From Ardenticatenales bacterium (GTDB lineage: Bacteria > Chloroflexota > Anaerolineae > Ardenticatenales > Ardenticatenaceae), in NCBI GenBank assembly GCA_013812995.1, contig JACCSL010000339.1, forward strand, positions 1-9,110: a DNA stretch of 9,110 bases, in the 5' to 3' direction. A program made the position numbers and the translations under genes. Below the pieces are notes generated by a model. It worked only from the letters and a program-made list of their open reading frames with translations. It did not search any database and had not been told where the DNA came from. Below are positions 1-7,500 of this stretch, one piece after another (position 1 is the first letter of the stretch; every line of letters begins with the position of its first letter).

Positions 1-189
1 TGCAAAAAAGGCATGATGGGCTGCATAAGTGATGCTCGCGGGAGAATGACGCTTCTCCCACCCCCCCACCGGGAGCAGTGCTGCCAGGTTCGGGGTGCGG
101 CCCTGCTGGTACAGCGAGGTGGCAACGTCGTAGCGCAGTGTGTCCAGGGTGATGAAAACGATGTCATGGCTGCCTACCACGTTATTCAT
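1..189 (-). CDS. STM4013-family hydrolase of the sulfatase/alkaline phosphatase fold, N-terminal part only
   Basis: Only the first 63 residues lie in the window; the gene continues past the left edge. The start reads MNNVVGSHDIVFITLDTLRY, with the LDTLRYD segment that carries the first metal ligands of sulfatase/alkaline phosphatase-superfamily enzymes, then TPNLAALLP, then GGWEKRHSPASITYAAHHAF, which I recognise as the hallmark of the STM4013 family. Members are predicted metal-dependent hydrolases of unknown substrate, encoded beside two radical SAM proteins (STM4011, STM4012), an ATP-grasp protein (STM4014) and an LRR protein (STM4015). The ATG at 189 lies 5 bases after the STM4014 stop; a purine run (203-213) upstream may serve as ribosome binding site at a rather long spacing. 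A TTG nine bases further upstream, overlapping the STM4014 stop, is an alternative start. Translational coupling to STM4014 is inferred. Family assignment is confident; function is unknown. Confidence 0.85.
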   Translation of the reverse strand, partial: MNNVVGSHDIVFITLDTLRYDVATSLYQQGRTPNLAALLPVGGWEKRHSPASITYAAHHAFFA

Positions 190-194
190 GTCAA

Positions 195-1304
195 TCAACG
201 CGCCCCCCTTTCCAGCAAGGCGTCGAGTTCGCTGCTGTAGCTGTCGCGGCCCTGCCAGGTAATGCCCGGCAGAAGATCGCCAAACGCGTTGATCTCCAGA
301 ATGGCATGGTCCTGAAAATTGGGCGCGACGAGCAGATCGACACCGCAGTAGAGGCTGCGCGGGAAGAGCATCGCGGCGGCCTCGCAACTGCGCTGCATCT
401 TCTGCCAGGCCCCCTGGCCTATTCGCGCCAGCAGGGCAGGTACGTCGCCACGCATGTTACCAAGGTGCAGATTTGTCATGGGGCTTCGCCCCAGACGGAG
501 CACCAGATGGCGCGCCTGCCCCGCGATGACCAGGACACGAAGATCGAAGGGCTTTCCCTGAAATGCCGCCTTGGGAAACCACGCCTCGACCTGCGCTCCC
601 TCGCCACAGATAAAGTCAACGATGGGAGCTATCTGTGTATGCTTGGTGTAGCGACGAATGCGGCGCGAGTTATAGAATCGCTCACCCACCTGCTCGGTGG
701 AGGTAAAGGCGAACTCACCCGCGCGCTCCAGTCCATAGGCCACAACGCCAGAGGCGGAGGAGCCACAGGCGAGCTTGATGAACACCTGCGTGTGGCCGCT
801 CTCTGCCATACGAGTACGCAGTTGCTCGTAGCCTTTGATTGGGCCAAGTGAGGGGGGCACCGGAACATCGTTTGCCTCGCACAGGGCATGGCAGAGCCGC
901 TTGTCGAACATCTGCGCAATCTCGTCCGGATGGTTCATCACCGGATTGGGCAGCGTGGAGCAGCGGGCCAGCAACGCCCGGAACCCTAGATACCACTGAC
1001 GCGGGTAGAAAATGCGGCCTTTGTCAAAGAGAAGCGACCTCGCGGCGGAGGCATCGATGCGCGCGCTGCCCCACTCATCGTCTTCGATCTCGGCTCCAGC
1101 AGCGATCAGCCCCTTCTCAACGTCGAAGTTCTGGCCGGGAGAGTCGATGCGCAAAACGGCGAATGGCTCGCTGGGCAGCTCTGCTCCCGCCAGAAGGGCC
1201 TGGTAACTACAGAGCGTAGCGGGCGAAAGCCCAACACGAGCCAGCGCCTCCTGGAAGAACAATACACGCTTGTGACCGGGGTGCCCCACTAGCAAAAAGC
1301 GCAT
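195..1304 (-). CDS. STM4014-family ATP-grasp protein
   Basis: A 369-residue protein from the ATG at 1304 (MRFLLVGHPGHKR). The frame is open upstream to 1373, but that stretch overlaps the STM4015 coding end. The ATG at 1304 sits 4 bases after the STM4015 stop with a GGGAG site 9 bases upstream, so I prefer it. Residues 1-125 look like a pre-ATP-grasp region. About 130-350 is an ATP-grasp domain: FIKLACGSSASGV with a probable ATP-contacting Lys177, FDLRV around Arg256, GVDLLV with Asp323, and LEINAFGD with Glu337 and Asn339 matching the Mg-binding D..ExN pattern. ATP-grasp enzymes usually form amide or similar bonds through an acyl phosphate, so a ligase activity is expected, with unknown substrates. 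It is the second gene of the minus-strand operon between STM4015 and STM4013. A plus-strand open frame across it is a shadow. Confidence 0.88.
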   Translation of the reverse strand: MRFLLVGHPGHKRVLFFQEALARVGLSPATLCSYQALLAGAELPSEPFAVLRIDSPGQNFDVEKGLIAAGAEIEDDEWGSARIDASAARSLLFDKGRIFYPRQWYLGFRALLARCSTLPNPVMNHPDEIAQMFDKRLCHALCEANDVPVPPSLGPIKGYEQLRTRMAESGHTQVFIKLACGSSASGVVAYGLERAGEFAFTSTEQVGERFYNSRRIRRYTKHTQIAPIVDFICGEGAQVEAWFPKAAFQGKPFDLRVLVIAGQARHLVLRLGRSPMTNLHLGNMRGDVPALLARIGQGAWQKMQRSCEAAAMLFPRSLYCGVDLLVAPNFQDHAILEINAFGDLLPGITWQGRDSYSSELDALLERGAR

Positions 1305-1308
1305 CGGC

Positions 1309-2250
1309 TCATTCTCCCACGGAGACATAGCGCCAATCGTCGTCTGCTTCTTTCTGGCCCGTGGTGATGACATTAAAGGGAATCTCCCGCAGTCGCTTCA
1401 CCAGTTCCGGGGAGAGGAAATTTTCGGAGACATCCAGCGTCTGGAGAAGGGTGTAAATCAGGCCATCGAAGAGCGCCAACATCCCCTCGTCGGTCATGGT
1501 ACCCATCGAGAGGTCTAGCTCCTGAACTCTGGAGAGAATGGGAGCGGTTGCGAGTGCCTTGGCGATCTCATCGGCAATATCGCTGTCCCGCAAGCCAAGG
1601 TAGGTGAGTTTGGGGAAGCGTGTGCCCTCCAGAATCGGGGCAAGGTCCTCCACCGTGCTGTTCGCCCCGTAATCGTCAGTCCCCAGCCATAGTTCCAGAT
1701 GTTCCAAGTTTGGAAGATGTGCCTCGCAGATGCTCTGGAGCACGGATTTATCCAAACCGCCACTCTGCACCACCAATTCTCTCAGACGCTCGTGCGTCAC
1801 AGGTCGCTCCGGCTCGACAAACCTGAAGCCCAGGCTGTTGCCACCCCGCACCTGAAACACCTCCAGCAGCGGATAGGCTTCAAGCAGCGGGCCAACGTTG
1901 CTCTGCTCGATCCAGGAAATCTCCGACTCTTCATAGGTGATGTCTCCAATGAAAAGCGCCTGGAGACCAGGAAGGCGCTCGCGAGCGGCCACCAACGCCT
2001 CGACAACAAACTCGGAGGTGGCCTCGCGCCCGTAGAGGTCTTGTGCCCAGACACCGATGACCAGCGCCTCCAGGTTGTCAGCCTTGGGAGCCTGTAGAAG
2101 AAGCTCGAAAATATCGGCAAAGGTATCGTTGGTTCCATACTCTAGTCGCAGGGCGTAAGCGGTGCCCTGTGGGTCTCGGATACCCTGCGCCGGGTCAAAC
2201 TCGGCAACCGAGCGCCCGGCAAAGCTCGAGACGTGGCTGGATATTGCCAT
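1309..2250 (-). CDS. STM4015-family leucine-rich-repeat protein
   Basis: A 313-residue protein and the first visible gene of the operon. The start is well fixed: AAGGAGG at 2255-2261 lies 4 bases before the ATG. The N-terminus (residues 7-20, HVSSFAGRSVAEFD) is the family signature I recognise. From about residue 96 there is a series of LRR-like strands spaced 20-35 residues apart: LQALFIGDI, LEVFQVRGG, LRELVVQSG, LEHLELWLG, LTYLGLRDSD, VQELDLSMG and LQTLDVSENFLS. No signal peptide or membrane segment is visible, so it is probably cytoplasmic. LRR proteins normally bind other proteins; a scaffold or recognition role for the ATP-grasp or radical SAM partners is a guess. The protein is acidic, and its stop lies 4 bases before the STM4014 start, supporting one transcript. 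Confidence 0.86.
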   Translation of the reverse strand: MAISSHVSSFAGRSVAEFDPAQGIRDPQGTAYALRLEYGTNDTFADIFELLLQAPKADNLEALVIGVWAQDLYGREATSEFVVEALVAARERLPGLQALFIGDITYEESEISWIEQSNVGPLLEAYPLLEVFQVRGGNSLGFRFVEPERPVTHERLRELVVQSGGLDKSVLQSICEAHLPNLEHLELWLGTDDYGANSTVEDLAPILEGTRFPKLTYLGLRDSDIADEIAKALATAPILSRVQELDLSMGTMTDEGMLALFDGLIYTLLQTLDVSENFLSPELVKRLREIPFNVITTGQKEADDDWRYVSVGE

Positions 2251-2254
2251 TATT

Positions 2255-2261
2255 CCTCCTT
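2255..2261 (-). promoter_or_regulatory. Ribosome binding site of the STM4015-family gene
   Basis: AAGGAGG on the minus strand, ending 4 bases before the ATG at 2250. It is the strongest Shine-Dalgarno site in this operon and fixes the start. Confidence 0.8.
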
Positions 2262-2396
2262 ACTCTCTGGGGGATTGGTACGTGGCCCATGCTATCACGC
2301 GCTCGCGTCAAAATCCAGCAAGGCAACGAGCGGATGTTGGAGAATGTCTTTGCTCGTGCTGCCAAGTTGGTTATAGTGTGGCCCCATTTTCCCTGC

Positions 2397-2402
2397 AAAG
2401 GA
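2397..2402 (+). promoter_or_regulatory. Ribosome binding site of the glucosidase gene
   Basis: AAAGGA 9 bases before the ATG at 2412. It supports that start over the in-frame ATG codons further upstream, where the open frame extends as far as 2169 and overlaps the divergent STM4015 gene. Confidence 0.65.
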
Positions 2403-2411
2403 TTCATCGCT

Positions 2412-4271
2412 ATGGCAGATATCGCCTGGATTGATTCGGTTCACCATGACAGCTCCGCCTTCTATGTGACGATCAAGGGGACTCGCATCGGCGACAAGGG
2501 TACAGTGCGGCTACGCGCAGGGCTGGACGCGCCCATTGAGCGGCTCTTCGTACGCACTACGCCCGATGGTGAGCAGGCGATGACCCCCATGCGGCGCGTG
2601 GACGTGGACGCCATCTGTCAGTGGTGGGAAGCGGAGATGCTGCTCCTCATGCCGCTGACCCACTACCGCTTCCTGCTAGTCACCTCAGACGGGGGCTGGT
2701 GGCTGACCGCCGAGGGAATGCAGCGCCACACGCCGACCGATGCCAATGATTTCAAGCTGCTGGCAAACTATCATGCGCCGAACTGGGTTCGCGATGCGAT
2801 CTTCTATCAGATTTTCCCGGACCGCTTCGCTGATGGTGACCCAACGAACAATGTGCGCAGCAACGAGTACAGTGTTTATGGCTTTCCTACCATTGCCCGG
2901 AAATGGGGCGAGTTGCCTCAGAAGCTGACGGGCGGACGTGAGTTCTTCGGGGGTGACCTCCAGGGCGTCATTGAGCGACTGCCCTACCTGGAGGCGCTAG
3001 GCATCACCGCGCTCTACCTCAACCCGATCTTCACCGCGCCCAGCAACCACAAGTATGACATCGCGGATTATGAGAAAGTTGACCCGCATCTGGGCGGCGA
3101 TACGGCGCTGAGTGCGCTGCGGCGGGCGCTGGATGAGCACGGGATGCACTTGATTCTGGACATTGTACCGAATCATTGTGGGGCGCTGCATCCGTGGTTC
3201 ATCGAAGCACAGGGCAACTCACAGGCACCCACGGCGGACTTCTTCACCTTCAACCGGGCAACGGGGGATTACGCCTGCTGGTTCGCGGTGCCCTCACTGC
3301 CGAAGCTGAACTACCAGAGCGAGCGGCTCCGCGCGCGGATGTACGCGGGCCAGGACGCCATCATGCGCCGCTGGATGCGAGCACCCTATCGCATCGACGG
3401 CTGGCGAATTGACGTGGCAAACATGCTGGCACGGCAGGGAGAGAGCCAGCTCGGTCACAAAATCGGGCGGGGCATCCGTCGGGCCATCAAGGAGGAAAAC
3501 CCGGACGCCTATCTGCTCGGGGAAAACTTTTTTGACGCCACGGAGCATCTCCAGGGAAATGAGTTGGATGCGAACATGAATTACCGAGGTTTCGGCTACC
3601 CACTCCTCCACTGGCTGGCCGGCTATGATAATGCTGCCTTTGGGGGCGCGGCCTGGAGCGTTCCCTATCCTCTCCCCACAGAGGCAATGGTCGCGCAGTG
3701 GCAGACCTTCATGGCGGCGGTACCCTGGCAGATTGCGCTCCAACAACTCAATCTGCTGGGGAGCCACGACACGGCACGCTTCTTCACCTTTCTGGGTGAG
3801 GATATGGCGCGGGCGCGGGCAGCGGTCACGGTGCTCTTCGCCTTCCCTGGCGTTCCCTCCGTCTACTACGGGGATGAGATTGGTCTGGCGGGTGGCAATG
3901 ACCCGGACTGCCGTCGCTGCATGCCCTGGGGGCCGGAGGCGTGGAACGAGGAGATGCTGGAGATGTATCAGGCGCTTATCCGTCTGCGCCGGGCCTCCCC
4001 GGCACTGCGCTGGGGTGGTTACCAACTGCTTCATGCGGCGGGTGAGAGTGTGGCGTTCCAGCGCGAGGCAGCGGAGGAGCGCATCCTCGTTGTGGCCCGG
4101 CGTGGCGAGGATGCGCTCCAGATGCTCCCTGTCGGGCATGGGGGAATCGCGGATGGAACAAGGTTCCGCGAATTTTTCAGCAAGGCGGAGGAAACTGTCG
4201 CCCAGGGGCGGTTACCGCTGACAGGGCTCCCGCCCGTGGGCGCACAACTCTGGATCACCGCTACGGGTTAA
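2412..4271 (+). CDS. malZ: GH13 maltodextrin glucosidase, MalZ-like
   Basis: A 619-residue cytoplasmic-type enzyme (no signal peptide) expected to release glucose from short maltodextrins by a retaining mechanism. Residues 1 to about 115 form a beta-rich N-terminal domain; the barrel begins at IFYQIFPDRFADGDP. GH13 motifs are all present: region I DIVPNH (from Asp250), region V LPKLN, region II GWRIDVAN with nucleophile Asp334, region III LLGENF with acid/base Glu371, and region IV GSHDTARF with Asp453. GVPSVYYGDEIGLAGGNDP follows, and the C-terminal beta domain ends the protein. The match to E. coli MalZ as I remember it (about 605 residues) is strong, including the SLPKL.YQSE and MNYRGF segments; neopullulanase or cyclomaltodextrinase activity is the main alternative. 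It is a lone gene, divergent from the STM4015 operon and convergent with the small ORF at 4343-4486. Long open frames on the other strand are shadows. Confidence 0.92.
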   Translation: MADIAWIDSVHHDSSAFYVTIKGTRIGDKGTVRLRAGLDAPIERLFVRTTPDGEQAMTPMRRVDVDAICQWWEAEMLLLMPLTHYRFLLVTSDGGWWLTAEGMQRHTPTDANDFKLLANYHAPNWVRDAIFYQIFPDRFADGDPTNNVRSNEYSVYGFPTIARKWGELPQKLTGGREFFGGDLQGVIERLPYLEALGITALYLNPIFTAPSNHKYDIADYEKVDPHLGGDTALSALRRALDEHGMHLILDIVPNHCGALHPWFIEAQGNSQAPTADFFTFNRATGDYACWFAVPSLPKLNYQSERLRARMYAGQDAIMRRWMRAPYRIDGWRIDVANMLARQGESQLGHKIGRGIRRAIKEENPDAYLLGENFFDATEHLQGNELDANMNYRGFGYPLLHWLAGYDNAAFGGAAWSVPYPLPTEAMVAQWQTFMAAVPWQIALQQLNLLGSHDTARFFTFLGEDMARARAAVTVLFAFPGVPSVYYGDEIGLAGGNDPDCRRCMPWGPEAWNEEMLEMYQALIRLRRASPALRWGGYQLLHAAGESVAFQREAAEERILVVARRGEDALQMLPVGHGGIADGTRFREFFSKAEETVAQGRLPLTGLPPVGAQLWITATG

Positions 4272-4342
4272 TGGGAGTGATGATCAGCCCCGTCATGATG
4301 GTGGTGGGTGTGCCCGTCCGAACTGGACGAGTCATCTGCCTC
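4268..4342 (-). other. In-frame extension after UGA: acidic, Ser- and His-rich tail of 24 codons
   Basis: Directly after the UGA at 4343-4345 the same frame continues EADDSSSSDGHTHHHHDGAD then HHSH and a TAA. Nine of 24 residues are His and the rest are mostly Asp and Ser, an unusual composition for untranslated sequence. No ATG, GTG or TTG start lies inside it in frame, so it can be translated only through the UGA (selenocysteine or readthrough). Its TAA overlaps the stop of the convergent glucosidase gene. If it is not translated, it is simply the 3' untranslated part. Confidence 0.35.
4313..4331 (-). promoter_or_regulatory. SECIS-like stem-loop downstream of an in-frame UGA
   Basis: Read on the minus strand, CTCGTCC pairs with GGACGGG (seven pairs, one G-U wobble) around the loop AGTTC. 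The loop begins 19 bases after the UGA at 4343-4345 and has G at its second position. That fits the bacterial SECIS description as I remember it (apical loop about 16-37 bases after UGA, a G in the first two loop positions). A short GC-rich hairpin can arise by chance, so this is tentative. Confidence 0.3.
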
Positions 4343-4486
4343 TCAGCAACCGGGCTCACCGTGGTTGCCGCAGCAATCCTGGCGAAGCGCGATGCGCCGC
4401 CAGATATTGCGCGTCAACTTGTACACTTTCTCATGCAGGGGCATTGGCTGGCTCAGATTGGTGAAAACAGCGCGTCGTCTAGCCAT
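4343..4486 (-). CDS. Cys-rich small protein of 47 residues ending CCGNHGEPGC, possibly extended through UGA
   Basis: A 47-codon ORF, MARRRAVFTNLSQPMPLHEK through to CCGNHGEPGC. Its start is strongly supported: GAGGAG (4492-4497) is 5 bases before the ATG. The N-terminal half is basic and probably helical; the last ten residues hold three cysteines and two glycine turns, a plausible metal- or thiol-active tail. From memory, short Chloroflexota hypothetical proteins with a similar PMP.HEKVY start and CCG..G.PGC end exist, but I cannot check this. No signal peptide is seen. It lies on the same strand as the nuclease gene and downstream of it, with a terminator between them. The stop is UGA and the frame stays open for 24 more codons to a TAA at 4268-4270, giving an Asp/Ser/His-rich tail; see the separate entry. 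Function is unknown. Confidence 0.68.
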   Translation of the reverse strand: MARRRAVFTNLSQPMPLHEKVYKLTRNIWRRIALRQDCCGNHGEPGC

Positions 4487-4491
4487 AGTCT

Positions 4492-4497
4492 CTCCTC
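4492..4497 (-). promoter_or_regulatory. Ribosome binding site of the Cys-rich small protein
   Basis: GAGGAG on the minus strand with a 5-base gap to the ATG at 4486. It begins immediately after the last base of the terminator hairpin, so the hairpin may affect access to it. Confidence 0.7.
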
Positions 4498-4529
4498 AAA
4501 GGGCCTCTTCTGATACGAAGAGGCCCTTT
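4498..4529 (-). terminator. Perfect 13-bp hairpin terminator after the nuclease gene
   Basis: AAAGGGCCTCTTC (4498-4510) and GAAGAGGCCCTTT (4517-4529) are exact inverted repeats around a 6-base loop, TGATAC. It lies 15 bases beyond the TAG of the nuclease gene, where an intrinsic terminator is expected. The T tract on either strand is only the three T within the stem, so termination may be incomplete and could let transcription reach the small ORF. Confidence 0.8.
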
Positions 4530-4544
4530 AGTTTGGATGTTAAT

Positions 4545-7500
4545 CTAGCGAACGCTCACATCGTCCACGTAGAAGTTGGTGAGCAGGGAGCTATCCGTCT
4601 CGACACGGAAGACGATGGTGATCGAGCGGCCCGCGTAGCTGGAGAGACTCAGGGTGTCCTGGCTCCACGTATTTTTGGTGCTCAGGTTGCTCCACTTGCG
4701 GATCGTGGTGAGGTAGGCTCCCGTGGTGCCATCGTAGAGGCGAACCTCCATCCAGTCGTAGATCACCGTCTGAGTGCTCTCTGCCGTCGTCATGTACCAC
4801 CAGTAAGTCAGAGAGCCGTTGGTTGGCACGGTGACCTTCTGAGAGAGCGTGTCCACGCCGCTGTTGTAACCACCCAGCCGGGCGCTCCGGGTGCCGGAGC
4901 GCGGGCGCTCTGTGGTAACAAGGACGCGGCCGCCGCTGGAGCTCTCACTCCAGCCCACGTTGGAGCCACTCTCAAAGCCAGGATTGACGATAAGATTTCC
5001 ACCAATAGGGGTACTGGTCGCCGTGGCGGTCCTCGTCGCGGTGGCGGTGGCGGTCCTCGTCGCGGAGGCGGTGGCGGTCCTCGTCGCGGTAGCCGTGGTG
5101 GTCCTCGTCGCCGTGGCCGTGTGGGTGGCCGAAGGAATGGGCAGGGGCGTATTCGTCGAAGTCGCCGTCGCGGTGGGCGTGGGCGAGGTCGAACCCAGGT
5201 TGAGACCAATGATCACCGGGTCATGGTCCGACGAGCGGTACGGGCTCGGGCTGTAGAGGTCGGGGGTGGGCTTGAACTCAGTGTTGTAGTCGATAACAAC
5301 CGGCTCGTCTGCGTTGATGTGCCACTCGGTCACGCCGCTTAACTGGCCGGTCAGGCTGCTCGTGGTGAGCGCATGGTCGAGGTAGCCCGCCCACCCATCG
5401 AAGACGAAGGAGTAGGCTTTCCCACCGAGGAAGCGGTCTATCTCGTTGACGAGTCCGCCGTTGGTCAGGGTAGTAATCGGGCTTTCCTCGGCATAAGAGT
5501 TCAGGTCGCCGATGACCAGCACATCGCTGTCGCCGGAGGAACTCTGAACACTGCTGATGAAGCTCAGCAGGGCCTGTGCCTGCTGGGTGCGTCTGGCGTT
5601 GAAACAGCCCTGCCAATCGCCCTGATCCGCATCCGCGCCCGTCGCGCCCTCGCAGCGCTTGGACTTGAAGTGGTTGACGATGATCGTGAAGTGCTCGTTG
5701 TTCGAGTTCACGCGGAAGGTCTGCGCCAACGGCGGACGGTCGAAGATGGCATCGGTGTTGTTGAGGGCGGCCCCCACGGGCGTCACGCGGCCCGGCTTGT
5801 AGATGATCGATACCTTGATGGCGTCCGTGCCGGGGCTGGGCTCCGTGAGGTAGGCGTAGGTGCCCGGCGCGGTGGCGCTGTTCAACCCATTGACCAGATC
5901 GCTGATCGCGGTCGAGCCATTGTTCTGCATCTCCATCAGCCCGAAGACATCGGCATTGATGGCGGTCATGGCCGCGATGGTCTTCGCTCGTTGCCGTGCA
6001 AATTCCGTCGAGTTGCTCGCGCCACGGTCATCGACGCCCCCAAAGGTTGTGAAGTAGTTCAGCACGTTGTAGCTAGAGACCTTGACATTGCCGCCCACCG
6101 GGTCCGGTGCAGCAGTACGCGGATTCTCCCGAACGAAGGTCGGCGTGGTGCGCGGGTGGAGGATATAGCCCAACGTGGCGGGGGTACTGGCGTTGACCGC
6201 CCCGTAGCTCAAAAAGCCTGTCAGCCCGGTCGTTGTATCACCCGCTCGGATCGTGTTGTCCGCACCGATGTAGGGCAGCGGGTTCGGATTCTGGATGGTG
6301 CGCCCATCGTCCAGGACGAAGCTGCGCCGGGCGTTGCCATCGGCGGTTTCAGCCAGGCCATTATTGACATGGTACAGACGGCCCTCTGCTGAGAGGGTCA
6401 GCTGACCGTAGCGCCCCAGAAAGTAATTCTGGGCCACGGTGAGCGGCTCAGGAATGGTCAGCAGCATTCCCTCATAACGCTCCCAATCGCCGACAGCTGC
6501 TAGCGGGAGTTCCACGGCGGTGGCCGGAATGCTATTGCCCACGCTACAGATAGTCACGGAGGTGATCGTGTCAATCTCGGTCAGCCCGTTGAACTCTATG
6601 GCGCGGCCACTCACGCGCACACGGTCGCCGACGTTCACGTTGGTGGCGAAGGTGGCCGTGTCATAAATAAAAACCCCATCGGAGGTGGCTATGTTGCCAT
6701 CGCTGATGAGGTCCTGGGCGAAGAAGCCGCTCAGAGCACCGGAGCCCTGGTAGTCGCCTGTGACAATGCCCTCCAATGTCACCGTGCTCCCTGACAGGGG
6801 GCTGCTGCTGCCGCTCCCCTGAATCTGGTAGATCGGCGTGTATGCCCCGGTGCAACTGCTATTGGGCGTAGCCGTGATAGGCAGTAAGGTTGCCGTCGCT
6901 GGGGCGGTAGCGGTTCGCGTCGCGGTGGGCGTGGGGACAGGCGCGGTACAGGTCGAGGCGCGGTTCTGAGGATTGCTGCTCGCGCTGTTGAGGACAAAGT
7001 CGGTGGTGTTGTTGTCGCTGTCCTGCGTGTTGGCGCTGGCGGGCTTGCGCTCGTAGCTCTGGTTGACGCTGGCACTCATCGGGGTGAGCGTGGTTCCCTC
7101 GCGGTAGAAGGTCGTGCTGCTCATGCCAACCTGGTCGATCACAGCGCCGCTCGTATTCAGCAGGGCCAGCCCGCCGTTATCGACAATGCCGATGCTGTAG
7201 TTCTGATCGCCTGCGACGGGGCCAGCGTAGCCACCCGTGGCATTGTTCGTTGCCAGGAAGCGACAGCCAGGGCCGAGGGTCGTGCCCGCGTTGATGGTGA
7301 GGCGGCTGCTCCCGGAGGTGCTACTGGCTGCCGAGCCACTGATGATCCAGCCGCTCAGGTCGATGGTGGTACCGGATAGATTGTGGAGTTCGATGAACTC
7401 GTCGTTGCCGCCATTGAGACCACGGGTGCGGAACTCGCTGATTACAATGGAAGAGGAGATGGCGGAGACAGAGGTGGCCTGATAGACCCATCCCATCGTC

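Larger units (their letters stand above)
2251..2411. promoter_or_regulatory. Divergent control region between the STM4015 operon and the glucosidase gene
   Basis: These 161 bases separate two divergently read genes, so both promoters should lie here or slightly within the coding ends. A TATAGT at 2372-2377 could be the -10 box for the plus-strand glucosidase, but no good -35 box stands at the right distance. A perfect short palindrome (ACGCG-CT-CGCGT, 2297-2308) could be an operator. I could not identify a convincing promoter for the minus strand. Confidence 0.35.

Noticed and set aside
61..67. Run of seven C as a possible phase-variation or frameshift site in the STM4013-family gene
   Set aside because: The frame is intact across it and the encoded VGGWEKRHSP segment matches the family. 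Seven bases is short for a slippage switch.
306..851. Plus-strand open frame of 181 codons
   Set aside because: It lies entirely within the STM4014-family gene on the other strand, has no ribosome binding site, and shows no recognisable domain.
1305..1373. Longer STM4014 start at 1373 or 1349-1326
   Set aside because: The added residues overlap the end of the STM4015 gene and lack family resemblance; the ATG at 1304 begins the recognisable MRFLLVGHPGHKR segment.
2297..2308. ACGCG-CT-CGCGT palindrome as a firm operator
   Set aside because: Arms are only five bases of CG-rich sequence, likely by chance in this composition, and no second copy was seen nearby.
2169..2411. In-frame upstream extension of the glucosidase gene by 81 codons
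   Set aside because: It would overlap the start of the divergent STM4015 gene and its ribosome binding site. The ATG at 2412 has its own site and matches where MalZ-type proteins begin.
3294..4139. Minus-strand open frame of 281 codons
   Set aside because: It is antisense to the GH13 catalytic region, whose motifs are intact; the open frame follows from GC-rich codon use.
4271..4513. Plus-strand open frame of 80 codons overlapping the glucosidase stop
   Set aside because: The ATG overlaps the TAA, but the protein resembles nothing I know, and the frame runs into the terminator hairpin. The opposite strand has a better-supported ORF with a strong ribosome binding site.
5023..5118. CRISPR-like short repeats
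   Set aside because: The repeats are tandem with a 24-bp period and no unique spacers, and they keep the coding frame of the nuclease linker.
4308..5342. Plus-strand open frame of 344 codons rich in Gly and Arg
   Set aside because: Antisense to the nuclease linker; the Gly/Arg repeats are just the reverse reading of the Thr/Ala/Arg linker.
5373..6392. Plus-strand open frame of 339 codons
   Set aside because: Antisense to the nuclease EEP and OB-like regions, which carry all expected motifs.
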